From Vicingaceae bacterium (GTDB taxonomy: Bacteria; Bacteroidota; Bacteroidia; Flavobacteriales_E; Vicingaceae), in contig BPHE01000005.1 of the NCBI GenBank assembly GCA_026003395.1, positions 62,001 to 126,000 of the forward strand: a stretch of 64,000 nt of DNA, in the 5' to 3' direction. Shown here in pieces: positions 7,699 through 16,988 of this stretch (the stretch's first letter is position 1; each line of letters starts with the position of its first letter). The position numbers and the translations under genes are program-made. The notes beneath the pieces were generated by a model. It was not told where the DNA came from. It did not search any database and was given only the letters and a program-made list of their open reading frames with translations.

Positions 7699-9396
7699 AT
7701 GATTAAATTTCAAGAACTTCCTTTAAAAAAGGAAATTATTCAGGCGGTAGAAAAATTGGGATTTACTTCCCCTACCCCAATCCAGGAAAAAGCCATACCT
7801 TATCTATTAACAACAGAAGGAGATTTTGTAGGCTTGGCGCAAACAGGAACAGGAAAAACCGCTGCTTTTGGGTTACCTTTGTTGCATCATATCGATCCAA
7901 ATAATAGAAATATCCAAGGATTGATATTGTGTCCCACAAGGGAATTGTGCATTCAAATCGCAAATGAATTGGAAAAATATGCTTATTTTCTTAAGGATGT
8001 TTCCATTGTACCGGTATATGGTGGCGTAAATATTCAATCGCAAATAAAATCCTTGAGAAGCAAACCCCAAATCGTTGTAGCCACTCCGGGACGTTTCATT
8101 GACCTAATCAATCGAAAAGCAATTTCAATCCAAAACGTCAAATACCTTATCCTTGATGAAGCCGATGAAATGCTCAACATGGGTTTTAAGGAAGATATAG
8201 ATTACATCTTGGACCATACACCTGATAACAAAAAAGTTTGGCTGTTTAGTGCTACTATGCCTCCGGAAGTAGAACGAATTGCCGGGCAATATATGCACGA
8301 TCCGGAAAAGGTGGTAATTGGCAAAAAAAATTCATCGGCCGAAAATCTCGACCATTTTTTCGCACACGTTCATGCCAAGGACATGTATGCAGCCCTCACA
8401 CGATTTTTGGATTATTACCAGCAACCCTACGCCATCGTATTTTGCAGGACGAAAAGAGATACACAGGAAATAGCCGATAAACTCATCAAAGACGGATTCC
8501 CTGCCGATGCATTGCATGGTGACCTTTCCCAGGCACAACGGGATTTTGTTATGAAAAGATTCCGCAATAAAGTGGTGAAAGTTTTGGTTGCCACCGATGT
8601 GGCTGCCAGAGGTATCGATATTAAAGATGTTTCGCATGTATTTCATATGGGATTACCCGAAGATATCGAAAACTATACTCACCGAAGCGGACGTACGGCC
8701 CGGGCAGGACAATCAGGCATGTCCATTGCCATTATTCATTCAAGGGATTATTCCAAATTACGAAGAATTGAAAAAATGACGGGTAAAAAAATCAATCTGA
8801 TAAAGGTTCCCGGTGAACAGGAAATTTTACAAGCAGGTATCGACAGATTTATACAACAAATCATTCAAAACCCCGGGCTTCCCTCAAAATATACCGATAT
8901 CTTACAACAATGCATCGAAAAATTAAAAGATTTTTCAAAAGAAGACATAATTGCCGCTGTGGTTGCTAATCATTTGGAAACGATGATCAAAGACAAAAAA
9001 ATCGATCAGGATTTAAATGTTAACGTCAGTCGTAGCAACAAAAGCAACACCGACCATAGAATTCATTCCGGCAATTTTGGAAGGTCCGGTACAGATTTAT
9101 TTTTAAATATCGGAAGCAAAGACATAGACAATAAATCTAAGTTTTTACATTTTGTTTGTACCGAAAGTGGTTGTAAAGGCACATCCATCGGACGAATAAA
9201 CCTTAAAGACACATATTCGTTTATCACGGTTGACAATAAAGATACAGCCATGCAAATCATTCGTGGATTACAAGGAAAAACTATTAATAACAGAACCATA
9301 AAAGTGGAAATTTCCCAACCAAAGTCATCAGCAAGTAACAACCCTACTTCATCAGGAACTAAAAGAAAAAGATTAAAATCAAAAGAAAGGTTTTAA
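7699..9396 (+). CDS. DEAD-box RNA helicase with DbpA-like RNA-binding C-terminus
   Basis: 565-residue ATP-dependent RNA helicase. Motifs occur in order: Q motif (FTSPTPIQEKAIP), I (AQTGTGKT, about residue 53), Ia (PTRELCIQ), II (DEADEML, about 153), III (SATMP), and in the second RecA domain ARGIDI (V) and HRSGRTARAG (VI). Residues about 370-440 form a linker region. Residues about 465-550 resemble the DbpA/CsdA C-terminal RRM-like domain (LFLNIGSKDIDNKS to INNRTIKVEIS), and the tail is basic (KRKRLKSKERF). Such enzymes act in ribosome assembly or mRNA turnover, often in the cold. It follows rnpB by 30 bases. Confidence 0.93.
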   Translation: MIKFQELPLKKEIIQAVEKLGFTSPTPIQEKAIPYLLTTEGDFVGLAQTGTGKTAAFGLPLLHHIDPNNRNIQGLILCPTRELCIQIANELEKYAYFLKDVSIVPVYGGVNIQSQIKSLRSKPQIVVATPGRFIDLINRKAISIQNVKYLILDEADEMLNMGFKEDIDYILDHTPDNKKVWLFSATMPPEVERIAGQYMHDPEKVVIGKKNSSAENLDHFFAHVHAKDMYAALTRFLDYYQQPYAIVFCRTKRDTQEIADKLIKDGFPADALHGDLSQAQRDFVMKRFRNKVVKVLVATDVAARGIDIKDVSHVFHMGLPEDIENYTHRSGRTARAGQSGMSIAIIHSRDYSKLRRIEKMTGKKINLIKVPGEQEILQAGIDRFIQQIIQNPGLPSKYTDILQQCIEKLKDFSKEDIIAAVVANHLETMIKDKKIDQDLNVNVSRSNKSNTDHRIHSGNFGRSGTDLFLNIGSKDIDNKSKFLHFVCTESGCKGTSIGRINLKDTYSFITVDNKDTAMQIIRGLQGKTINNRTIKVEISQPKSSASNNPTSSGTKRKRLKSKERF

Positions 9397-9407
9397 TCAT
9401 TTTCAAT

Positions 9408-9415
9408 TATTTTTG
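9408..9415 (+). promoter_or_regulatory. Bacteroidota -7 box upstream of phoH-like operon
   Basis: TATTTTTG matches TAnnTTTG, 21 bases before the proposed TTG start at 9436. No TTG at the -33 spacing. It would serve the tightly packed plus-strand run that begins with the PhoH-like gene. Confidence 0.4.
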
Positions 9416-9435
9416 TGCAATAAATTAATAGCAAC

Positions 9436-10380
9436 TTGGTAGAAAAGCAATTTACAATAAGCGAAGTTGATCCGGTTGACTTGTTAGGCATCAACAATCG
9501 GAAACTGGACATCATTCAGTCATATTTTCCCAAAATCAAGATAATTTCTCGTGGCGACATACTAAAAGTCAAAGGCAGCAAATCCGATTTGGAAGAATTT
9601 GAGAAGCGTCTGCAATTGCTAATACATCACATACAAACCTATAAATCGCTTCCCGAAAAAGCCATAGAGGATTTAATGATGCTCGACGAAAATGAAACCC
9701 GACAATATTTCAAAACCGACGAAAGCATATTGTTATACGGCACAGGCGGCAACATTATAAAACCCAAGACACCCAATCAAAAACGATTGGTTGAATCCAT
9801 CAAAACCAATGATATTGTTTTTGCCCTGGGACCTGCCGGTACCGGAAAAACCTATACTGCAGTTGCATTAGCAGTGAAGGCATTTAAAGACAAAATGATC
9901 AAAAGAATAATCTTAACCCGCCCCGCTGTTGAAGCAGGTGAAAATTTGGGTTTTTTGCCAGGCGACTTAAAAGAAAAACTTGATCCTTATTTGCAACCCT
10001 TGTATGATGCTTTACATGATATGCTCCCTGCAGGTAAACTAAATGAGTTGATTTACAATGGTTTTATTCAAATTGCACCATTGGCGTTCATGCGTGGACG
10101 TACATTAGACAATGCTTTTGTGATTCTCGACGAAGCCCAAAATGCCACAGAATCTCAATTTAAAATGTTTTTAACCCGTATGGGACCTTCTGCCAAATTT
10201 ATTATCACAGGTGATATGTCGCAAATTGACTTACCCAAACATCAAAAAAGTGGTTTAATACAATCTGTTAAAATACTCCAAGGAATAGAAGGCATTGACT
10301 TTATTTATTTTGACGAGAAAGATGTTATTCGTCATCCTTTAGTTAAAAAAATCATCAAAGCATATGAAGAACAAACCTGA
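9436..10380 (+). CDS. PhoH-like ATPase
   Basis: Cytoplasmic P-loop ATPase of 314 residues. An N-terminal KH-like segment (residues ~1-75, with [23 protein letters not shown]) precedes the PhoH ATPase domain. Walker A is GPAGTGKT (about residue 134) and the Walker B/DEAQ box is VILDEAQN (about 233), followed by [23 protein letters not shown], characteristic of the PhoH/YbeZ family. YbeZ-type proteins are associated with RNA metabolism, together with the endonuclease YbeY; no ybeY lies next to it here. The start is a TTG codon; no ATG in frame preserves the KH-like region. The end overlaps purC by 17 bases, so translation is probably coupled. Confidence 0.92.
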   Translation: MVEKQFTISEVDPVDLLGINNRKLDIIQSYFPKIKIISRGDILKVKGSKSDLEEFEKRLQLLIHHIQTYKSLPEKAIEDLMMLDENETRQYFKTDESILLYGTGGNIIKPKTPNQKRLVESIKTNDIVFALGPAGTGKTYTAVALAVKAFKDKMIKRIILTRPAVEAGENLGFLPGDLKEKLDPYLQPLYDALHDMLPAGKLNELIYNGFIQIAPLAFMRGRTLDNAFVILDEAQNATESQFKMFLTRMGPSAKFIITGDMSQIDLPKHQKSGLIQSVKILQGIEGIDFIYFDEKDVIRHPLVKKIIKAYEEQT

Positions 10381-11350
10381 TTTTTCCATAAAATCCCTTC
10401 CTGTAATTTTTCAAACCAATTTTCATTTGCCGCATCAAACCGGTTTTTATAGAGGGAAAGTGAGAGATGTGTATGAAATTCAGCATGAATTTTTGGTGAT
10501 GGTAGCAACCGACAGGATTTCTGCATTTGACGTAATCCTTCCAAAACAAATACCCTTCAAAGGAATGATTCTTAACAGCATAGCGGCAAAATTCTTGCAA
10601 TTGACTTCACATATTGCCCCCAATTGGTTCTTACATTCACCACATCCTTATGTGAGCATCGGTAAAAAATGTGAACCATTCAAAGTAGAAATGGTTATCC
10701 GTGGTTATCTGACGGGTCATGCCCTCAGAGAATATCAAATGGGTAAAAGAACCTTATGTGGTGTTGCACTGCCCGATGGAATGAGCCCGTACCAACCTTT
10801 CCCTGAACCCATTATCACCCCAACCACAAAAGCAGATCAAGGGCACGACATGGATATTTCAAAAGAAGATATTATTCGTCAAGGAATTGTAAGCAAAGAA
10901 GATTACGAAATCATCGAAAAATATACCCGTCAACTTTTTGCATTTGGAAGTGAATATGCCAGCCGGCGTGGTTTGATTCTTTCCGACACCAAATATGAAT
11001 TTGGCAAAGATAAAGATGGGAATATCATGTTAATTGATGAAATTCATACTCCCGACTCATCCAGATATTTTTACGCCGACGACTACAAAGAAAGAGTTGA
11101 GCAAGGCCTTCCTCCAAAACAGCTATCCAAAGAGTTTGTAAGAGAATGGCTTATGGAAAATGGTTTCAACGGACGGGAAGGCCAAAAAATACCTGAAATG
11201 ACCGACGAAGTTGTCATGTCGATCATGCAACGGTATATTGAACTTTATCAAGTCGTTACGGGTGAAGAATTTACGCCTCCACCTTCACAAGATATTTTAA
11301 ATGAAATTGAAAATTCGATTATTCATTCTATCAACTCAATGGTGAAATGA
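10364..11350 (+). CDS. purC: Phosphoribosylaminoimidazole-succinocarboxamide synthase
   Basis: SAICAR synthetase: joins aspartate to CAIR with ATP in purine synthesis. 328 residues, the longer form seen in many Bacteroidota and eukaryotes rather than the ~240-residue E. coli type. Diagnostic segments are [11 protein letters not shown] near residue 26, [64 protein letters not shown] and the [14 protein letters not shown] metal/aspartate region. No other purine gene is adjacent. It overlaps phoH upstream (17 bases) and the marR gene downstream (ATGA), so it lies inside an operon of apparently unrelated functions. Confidence 0.96.
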   Translation: MKNKPDFSIKSLPVIFQTNFHLPHQTGFYRGKVRDVYEIQHEFLVMVATDRISAFDVILPKQIPFKGMILNSIAAKFLQLTSHIAPNWFLHSPHPYVSIGKKCEPFKVEMVIRGYLTGHALREYQMGKRTLCGVALPDGMSPYQPFPEPIITPTTKADQGHDMDISKEDIIRQGIVSKEDYEIIEKYTRQLFAFGSEYASRRGLILSDTKYEFGKDKDGNIMLIDEIHTPDSSRYFYADDYKERVEQGLPPKQLSKEFVREWLMENGFNGREGQKIPEMTDEVVMSIMQRYIELYQVVTGEEFTPPPSQDILNEIENSIIHSINSMVK

Positions 11351-11814
11351 AACTTGAAGACATCATTAAACAAAAGAAATTCAGAAACGAATACCAAAAA
11401 TTTATTATTCAAATCTTGTTTTCATCATCCCAATTAGAAAATTATATTGCAAAAAAATTAAAACCACATGGAATCACATTGCAACAATACAATGTTTTAA
11501 GAATATTGCGAGGTGTTTATCCCGAACCGGTTAGCAATAATTATATCATGGAACGCATGATTGACCGCAATTCAAATTCTACCAGAATTGTGGACAAACT
11601 CGTTGATAAACTTCTTGTAGAAAAAAAATCCAACCCCAAAGACCGCCGTGGCACATTAATATCCATCCTGCCGGCCGGAATGAAATTACTTGAAAAACTA
11701 GACCCGGAAATAGCCGAACTTGAAAATGTAATTCAACAAGTATTGTCCGAAGAAGATTGCAAGATGATCAACAACAAACTCCAAATACTCAATGCCCTTT
11801 TGTTTGCAAAATAA
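11347..11814 (+). CDS. MarR-family transcriptional regulator
   Basis: 155-residue winged-helix regulator. Residues ~30-105 give the MarR fold: [19 protein letters not shown] (helix 2-3), the recognition helix region with [19 protein letters not shown], and the wing with [19 protein letters not shown], where the D-x-R-G wing signature is clear. The C-terminal helices form the dimer interface. It starts with ATGA overlapping the purC stop, so it is translated with purC. Target genes cannot be inferred; MarR proteins generally sense small aromatic or oxidative ligands and often regulate their own operon. Confidence 0.9.
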   Translation: MKLEDIIKQKKFRNEYQKFIIQILFSSSQLENYIAKKLKPHGITLQQYNVLRILRGVYPEPVSNNYIMERMIDRNSNSTRIVDKLVDKLLVEKKSNPKDRRGTLISILPAGMKLLEKLDPEIAELENVIQQVLSEEDCKMINNKLQILNALLFAK

Positions 11815-11820
11815 CAAACG

Positions 11821-12381
11821 ATGACAAACGAATTGTTTTTTGTAGCATTAGAGCCCCCTTCACCTCAATTCGAAATGTTATCGCAATTAAAACAAGATGT
11901 TGCCCTGAAGTTTGATGTGAAACACAGTTTAAAGTCACCTCCCCATATCACCATTGTTCCTCCTTTCAGATTTTCGGATAATCAAATGAATGACATTATA
12001 CACCATTTACAATTATGCTTATTTCGCTCATCTCACTGTATCAGAATTTATTTAGAAGGATATGGACATTTTCGGCAAAAGGTGGTATTCGTAAAGGTAA
12101 GGACAACAAAAAAATTAATCGATTTTCAACAAAGATTGGTTCGTTGCTTGTATGCCAATAGCAAATTACCGGTTAAAAACGAATTAACCCGGTCGTTTTA
12201 TCCTCATCTTACATTAGCACACAGGGACGTAACATTTGAAAAATTCAAAAAAATAATGGCCTATTTGAAAAGCAGACCGATCAAGTTGACTTTTGATATT
12301 TGTGAGTTAACTTTATACAAGTACAATTCCACTAAAAGCCAATGGGAATCTGTAGAAAAATTACCATTTAAAAAAAATTAA
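11821..12381 (+). CDS. 2H phosphoesterase / LigT-like (2'-5' RNA ligase superfamily) protein
   Basis: 186 residues. Both catalytic H-x-T/S motifs of the 2H superfamily are present: HITIVPPF near residue 43 and HLTLAHRD near residue 131, spaced as in LigT and bacterial cyclic phosphodiesterases. Members hydrolyse 2',3'-cyclic nucleotides or reversibly join 2'-5' RNA links. The start ATG lies 7 bases after the marR stop. Physiological substrate unknown. Confidence 0.85.
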   Translation: MTNELFFVALEPPSPQFEMLSQLKQDVALKFDVKHSLKSPPHITIVPPFRFSDNQMNDIIHHLQLCLFRSSHCIRIYLEGYGHFRQKVVFVKVRTTKKLIDFQQRLVRCLYANSKLPVKNELTRSFYPHLTLAHRDVTFEKFKKIMAYLKSRPIKLTFDICELTLYKYNSTKSQWESVEKLPFKKN

Positions 12382-12396
12382 TGAATCAAATCAACA

Positions 12397-13471
12397 ATGC
12401 CGGAAACCAAAAACATCATAGTTGACCTTGAAAAAATAGCCAATCCCTATTCCGGCTTAGGACAATTTTCACGTGAATTGGCTAAAGCGCTTTTATACAA
12501 TTGCCCCGAAGATTTTCAAGTGTATTTTTTAATTCCCGATAAAATTGACAAAAATGTAATTCCTACAGATACTCAACAAAGGATTTTATCATTAAAAGAA
12601 TGGAAAAACGCCTCCACCTATTTTAAAAATAGCATTCATTTGTGGCACACAACCCATCAATTTCCAAAATATTTACCGGATAAAACTGATACCGGTTGTT
12701 ACCACCATACATGACTTGAATTTTCTTTATGAAAAACCCAGGTGGAAGCATCCAAAGTATTTATATAAAATCAACAAAATCATTAAGCGTTCATCACACA
12801 TTATTGCCATATCGGATTTTACCAAAAATGATATAATGCAACATTTCCGTGATAACGGATTACCCGAAATAAGTGTTATTCACAACAGTTATGAAATTCC
12901 CATCATCACAGAGCAAAAACCCGTAAATGATTGCATTAATAAACCGTTTCTGTTTTCCATCGGTATTTTTCATCCCAAAAAAAACTTTCATCTATTGGTC
13001 GAGATGATGAGAGATATTGAGCACTATCAATTGGTTTTAGCCGGCGATCATCAAACGTCATACGGAAAGTTTGTAAAAAAACTTATTCGTAAATATCAGA
13101 TAGAAGACAAAATCGTCTTATGTGGCAAAATAACAGAAAACGAAAAATGGTGGTATCTTAAAAATTGCATGGCATTGCTATTTCCTTCCAAAGCAGAAGG
13201 ATTTGGATTGCCGGTATTGGAAGGATTTGCTGCCGGTTGTCCTGTGATTTTAAGTAATCAAGGTGCTTTAAAAGAAACTGGTGGTGATGCTGCTTTTTAT
13301 TGGTCAAATTTTGACCCTGAAACAATGGCAAAAGAATTAAAACATTATATAGAAAAATTTAATACAGAGAAAGATACGTATCAAAAATCAATGAAGCAAA
13401 GATTGAACGTTTTTAACCGTTCGACCGCAGCCCTACAACATTTTTCACTATACCTGAAACTGATTGAATGA
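12397..13471 (+). pseudogene. GT4 (group 1) glycosyltransferase, single-base frameshift
   Basis: GT-B fold retaining glycosyltransferase transferring a sugar from an NDP-sugar, probably to a surface glycan. The first frame (12397-12714) contains the N-terminal Rossmann half (DLEKIANPYSGLGQFSREL). It leaves frame near the AAAA of 12683-12686. The second frame resumes with IPVVTTIHDLNFLYE, the conserved linker of this family, then FSIGIFHPKKNFHLLVEMM and the donor-site motif FPSKAEGFGLPVLEGFAAG, ending at 13471. Deleting one base gives 358 codons, 357 residues, a normal GT4 length. It is 15 bases after the 2H gene in the same operon. As sequenced the enzyme is non-functional; a homopolymer error is equally likely. 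Confidence 0.85.
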
Positions 13472-13479
13472 TCCGATGA

Positions 13480-13905
13480 TCAGAGCCGGATATTGTCTTT
13501 ATCTAAAATTTGTTGAATTTGCAGAATTTTAATTTTCGAAAATTTCTTATGCAGCGATTCCCTCCATTTTTTAAAATCATTATGCAATGGACAAGGATTG
13601 CGGTCTGAACATACATGTAAACCTAATCCACAACTGACAAAAAAATCGTCTCCGTCTATTGCTTCGATAATATGATAGAGTGTTTTGTTTTTGTTTTCGT
13701 TTGTCAAAAAAAATCCACCGCCGGGACCTTTACTGGACGTCACAATGTTTTTCCTTGCCAATTCTTGCAATATTTTTGCAGTGAATGCTTGGGGCAAATT
13801 TAAAGTTCCGGCGACATCTTTAACACCCAATTTATTTTCTTCTGATGCATTTTTCGACAAATATAAGACTGCCCGTATAGCGTATTTACATTTTTGAGAC
13901 AACAT
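13480..13905 (-). CDS. Rrf2-family regulator with cysteine triad (NsrR/IscR-like)
   Basis: 141-residue winged-helix regulator. The N-terminal HTH reads MLSQKCKYAIRAVLYL, then LNLPQAFTAKILQELARKNIV and the wing SSKGPGGGFFL, all characteristic of Rrf2. Three cysteines, C92, C99 and C105 (C-x6-C-x5-C), lie where IscR and NsrR bind an iron-sulfur cluster; the spacing differs by one residue from IscR. It is the last gene of a three-gene unit beginning with ric, which makes an NO- or iron-sulfur-responsive regulator of that unit the most economical reading. Convergent with the glycosyltransferase, 8 bases away. Confidence 0.88.
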   Translation of the reverse strand: MLSQKCKYAIRAVLYLSKNASEENKLGVKDVAGTLNLPQAFTAKILQELARKNIVTSSKGPGGGFFLTNENKNKTLYHIIEAIDGDDFFVSCGLGLHVCSDRNPCPLHNDFKKWRESLHKKFSKIKILQIQQILDKDNIRL

Positions 13906-13911
13906 TTCCGT

Positions 13912-14400
13912 TTAATTCAATAAAAAAATACCTCTTGAAATCATTATTCCTAAAACAGCCATTAACAATGAAATAAATAAATTGACTCTGCCGGACAGGC
14001 GTGCAAAATTTCTGAAATGTTCACGTTCTTGATTATTTTCGTTAGTTGTCAAATACTTCTTTCCTGCATAAAAATCGTGGTATGCCAGGATGATGATCAT
14101 GGTCAAATACAAAATTATTTTCAACAATATTAATTTACCAGGGGCAGTTTGTAAAAAAAATGCGAAAGAAAATGAAAATCCTTTCAGGTATGCATTTAGT
14201 ATTCCTGTAATCAACAACCCCGCAAGCGCTATCCACCCCCAAAATCTAAATTTTAGACCGGTTTTGAGAAGTATTTCTGTTTTATAATCTTTGTTTTTAA
14301 TGGAAGGTAGTAGAATCAAAGGAAGAAACAACATTCCTCCTATCCATAAACATGCAAAAATCACATGTAAAAACAAGGAAATTAAGTATGCCGTCATCAA
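13912..14400 (-). CDS. Four-helix membrane protein (CopD-like)
   Basis: 162 residues with four predicted membrane helices: about 4-30 (ISLFLHVIFACLWIGGMLFL), 52-72, 85-105 and 138-158. The first helix carries H12 in the context LHVIFACLWIGG, resembling haem-binding helices of CopD/DUF2269-like integral proteins. It starts in an ATGA overlap with the end of ric and is followed 6 bases later by the Rrf2 gene, so it belongs to the nitrosative-stress unit. A role in haem or copper handling or NO metabolism is an inference only. Confidence 0.65.
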   Translation of the reverse strand: MMTAYLISLFLHVIFACLWIGGMLFLPLILLPSIKNKDYKTEILLKTGLKFRFWGWIALAGLLITGILNAYLKGFSFSFAFFLQTAPGKLILLKIILYLTMIIILAYHDFYAGKKYLTTNENNQEREHFRNFARLSGRVNLFISLLMAVLGIMISRGIFLLN

Positions 14401-15119
14401 TAAGCAAAATTTTGTTCGAGTTTTATTGCTTTAGGAAATAGTATGTTGTTTTCAAGATGAACATGCTCATGCAATTTATTTTCAAACTCATTGAGTTTTG
14501 CATAAAGCACTCTGTATGTATTGCATGCATGTGCAGGTGGTTGATAACCATTGCTCAGACGGTTGATTTTTTCCATTATTTCTCCGGAATCATCATGATC
14601 TTTTATCATCACCTCAATAGGATTTCTTACGGTGCCGAATATTGCCACCGGTTTTTCAAGACCTTCTACAACGGCCTTTTCCAAATTCTTAATGTATGGA
14701 AAGAGCATCAATTCTTCTTTTCTCATGTGTACTACCAATTCCTCTGCCATTTTTTTAAATAGTTCATTAATTTCTACCACTTCAGGATTAGCATTTCCGT
14801 GCACTTTCGCCACTTTCCCGGCAAATTCCATAACAGGACCGATATTCTCTTCAATATATTTATGATGTTTACGAACTATATAGTCGATTAATGCGGATAA
14901 AGTCCACTCATCAAAATTTTCTGCTTTTTCTTCTGCTTTCTCCACATCTATAAGTTCTTGTAATAATTTATTGCTGTCAATTCCTTTTTTCGCACATGCC
15001 TCCTCAACTGTTCGCTCTCCTCCGCAACAAAAATCAATTCCATACTTTTTAAAGACCGTTGCTTTTCTATAATCTTTAGCAACCAATTCTCCCACTTTGG
15101 ATTTTAATAGTTCATTCAT
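14397..15119 (-). CDS. ric: Iron-sulfur cluster repair di-iron protein (RIC / ScdA / YtfE family)
   Basis: Haemerythrin-like di-iron protein that repairs iron-sulfur clusters damaged by NO or peroxide. From the ATG at 15119 it has 240 residues, the family length. The N-terminal ScdA domain carries FKKYGIDFCCGGERTVEEAC with the adjacent Cys pair. The haemerythrin domain supplies the iron-ligand histidines and glutamates in VRKHHKYIEENI, MRKEELMLFPYI, IKDHDDSGEIM and HEHVHLENNILFPKA. An upstream in-frame ATG at 15155 is rejected because it lies beyond a promoter -7 box (15135-15142). First gene of the unit ric / membrane protein / rrf2, with 4-base and 6-base junctions. Confidence 0.95.
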   Translation of the reverse strand: MNELLKSKVGELVAKDYRKATVFKKYGIDFCCGGERTVEEACAKKGIDSNKLLQELIDVEKAEEKAENFDEWTLSALIDYIVRKHHKYIEENIGPVMEFAGKVAKVHGNANPEVVEINELFKKMAEELVVHMRKEELMLFPYIKNLEKAVVEGLEKPVAIFGTVRNPIEVMIKDHDDSGEIMEKINRLSNGYQPPAHACNTYRVLYAKLNEFENKLHEHVHLENNILFPKAIKLEQNFAY

Positions 15120-15134
15120 AGTTCTATTTTTTTG

Positions 15135-15177
15135 CAAATTTAAAAAATATTTCAAATAAAGGACTTTTTTGTCTTTT
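15135..15177 (-). promoter_or_regulatory. Promoter and candidate Rrf2 operator of the ric unit
   Basis: On the minus strand TAAATTTG (15135-15142) matches the -7 box, placing the start point about 9 bases before the ATG of ric. The imperfect palindrome AAAGGAC-N6-GTCTTTT (15158-15177; 6 of 7 pairs) covers the position of the -33 element, a typical place for a repressor. That the Rrf2 regulator of this unit binds it is inference. Confidence 0.45.
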
Positions 15178-15317
15178 ATTATTTGATTAAAATTTAGAGA
15201 ATATCAACATCAGTCGATAATAAATTTAAAATCAATACTTTAACACACAAAAAAATGTTTTGAAAATTGTAAAATCCTCAACAGATATCGGATAGAATTT
15301 TTATTCTAAAACTGAAA

Positions 15318-16325
15318 TTAATTTGATTGAGATTTAAGGTATTGAACGGTTTCAAAAATTTCATCTTTTATCGGTTTGTAAACCAATTCAAGCATATTTT
15401 TTGATTTACTGTTGTCAAAACGACTTTCTCTATAAGCCGTCAATAAAAGATTTTTAGACAACCAAGGTTTTGAGAAAGTCAAAATAGACCTTATTTTATC
15501 GAACCAAAATAACCTCTTAGCCATATGAAAGGACAGCAATTTATGTGGTGGTTCGATATTCCATGCCTCAGCCAACCATGTCAATATTTCTTTGTAGCTA
15601 TAATTGCCCTCAACCAATACAAACCTCTCTCCTGTAATATTTCTTTCTATAGCACAGATTATAGCTCCGGCAACGTCTTCTGCGCTGACAAAGCCATTCA
15701 CTCCCGAAGGATAATATTTCAAATGCTTACGACCCAAATCAAAAAGTATCATACTGCTTTCTCCGGGATTACCTTTACCCAGAATAATGCCCGGATTGAA
15801 AATAACCACCGGCAATCCTTCTTCGCAGGATCTCCATACTTCCATTTCAGCCATAAATTTGGTTTGAGCATATAATGAATGCGGTTTTCCGGGATCCCAG
15901 GTACTTTCTTCGTCCATCAAACGATTATTTTCATCCATCACCGCAATGGAACTTAAATATAAAAATTGCTTCAATTTTGCATTTTGTGCCTGATACAAAA
16001 GTTGCTTTGTCAAATCTACATTTGTTTTTTTTATCAACTCGGCATGGTTGGCAGAGAAGTCCACCTTTGCGGCCATGTGTATCAATCGTGTATTTGAAGT
16101 CAACAACTCATCGGGCAACTCTTCTTTTAATAAATCGATTTTGAACCATTGAATGTTCGATAAATTGACATTTTCCGATGTTAAAAATCTCAAGGTGTTT
16201 TTTCTTTTGGCCTCATCCCTGTAGCAACATATCAATTGTACATCCTTGTTTGCTGCATGTTTCAGAAAATACCTTCCTGCCAGGCCCGTCGCTCCCGTTA
16301 CTATCCACACTTCTTTAATTGACAT
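15318..16325 (-). CDS. NAD(P)-dependent epimerase/dehydratase (extended SDR)
   Basis: 335 residues. The Rossmann fold begins VTGATGLAGRYFLKH (G-x2-G-x2-G near residue 10). The catalytic pair is YAQTKFMAE (Y-x3-K, about residue 151), preceded by LYLSSIAV with the active-site Ser, and followed by VVIFNPGIILGKGNPG. This is an extended short-chain dehydrogenase acting on a nucleotide sugar, flavonoid-like or other small substrate; the segment FVSAEDVAGAIICAIE is usual in this branch. Third gene of the apparent operon with the caspase-like gene (15-base gap) and the beta-helix lipoprotein. Specific substrate unknown. Confidence 0.85.
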   Translation of the reverse strand: MSIKEVWIVTGATGLAGRYFLKHAANKDVQLICCYRDEAKRKNTLRFLTSENVNLSNIQWFKIDLLKEELPDELLTSNTRLIHMAAKVDFSANHAELIKKTNVDLTKQLLYQAQNAKLKQFLYLSSIAVMDENNRLMDEESTWDPGKPHSLYAQTKFMAEMEVWRSCEEGLPVVIFNPGIILGKGNPGESSMILFDLGRKHLKYYPSGVNGFVSAEDVAGAIICAIERNITGERFVLVEGNYSYKEILTWLAEAWNIEPPHKLLSFHMAKRLFWFDKIRSILTFSKPWLSKNLLLTAYRESRFDNSKSKNMLELVYKPIKDEIFETVQYLKSQSN

Positions 16326-16340
16326 ATATCATTTTGCAAT

Positions 16341-16976
16341 TTAAAAATAATCTATAAATTCTTCCGGATTTTCCGGTCTCAATATTTGAATATCATTTGA
16401 CCCCTTTTTTCTAAAAGCAAATAAAAAACCCATTGATCCGGCAAAATCGACAAATTCTTTCTGAATTATATTGCGAACAATCGTATTGTATTTTTTTCGC
16501 CATGGTTTGTTCAATATTCGTGATAAAAAAAGCACATCGAATACGGTGGAATCGATCCAGGGAATAGAGTTTTCATAACCTGCCACCCATAAAAGATTTT
16601 TATTTGATTTTAAAATCTTTATCAGATTCGAGTCATTGCCAACAAAACAAGAACCTAACATCAAATAATTGATGTATTTTTTTCTTTTCAATAATTTTAT
16701 GAATGTACTTAAATTTATCGACTTGTGCGTACCGTCTATTCTTCCTTTTGCACCATGTGCCGCAATATAGAGTAGTTTGGGTTTTGTGTTAATTTTTTCA
16801 TAAAGGTTTATCCAATGTCTGATGTCTTTTTCGTCACTGAAATATTTAAAGTAAAATTTTAAATTATACAATTCTGCAAATCCTTCAAAAAATTTTTTCA
16901 CGGAAGTTTCATTGGATGTATCTTCCAAAATATCCTTTTCCCAATAGTTTTCTAATACCATGATACTGTCAAACAT
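16341..16976 (-). CDS. Small protein with caspase/CHAT-like His-Gly and Cys arrangement (DUF6642-like)
   Basis: 211 residues, no signal peptide or membrane helix. Residues 66-75 form a hydrophobic strand ending in His74-Gly75 (KLLYIAAHG). A second hydrophobic strand ends in Cys110 (INYLMLGSC), 36 residues later. A strand ending in HG followed by a strand ending in a small residue plus Cys is the catalytic dyad layout of clan CD peptidases (caspase, CHAT, gingipain). Length and the N-terminal pattern (MFDSIMVLENYW) resemble what I recall of DUF6642, but this was not searched. It lies 12 bases after the lipoprotein gene and 15 before the SDR gene. Protease activity is a hypothesis; the gene could equally encode an inactive or non-peptidase Rossmann-like fold. 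Confidence 0.55.
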   Translation of the reverse strand: MFDSIMVLENYWEKDILEDTSNETSVKKFFEGFAELYNLKFYFKYFSDEKDIRHWINLYEKINTKPKLLYIAAHGAKGRIDGTHKSINLSTFIKLLKRKKYINYLMLGSCFVGNDSNLIKILKSNKNLLWVAGYENSIPWIDSTVFDVLFLSRILNKPWRKKYNTIVRNIIQKEFVDFAGSMGFLFAFRKKGSNDIQILRPENPEEFIDYF

Positions 16977-16988
16977 AACGCTATAAAT

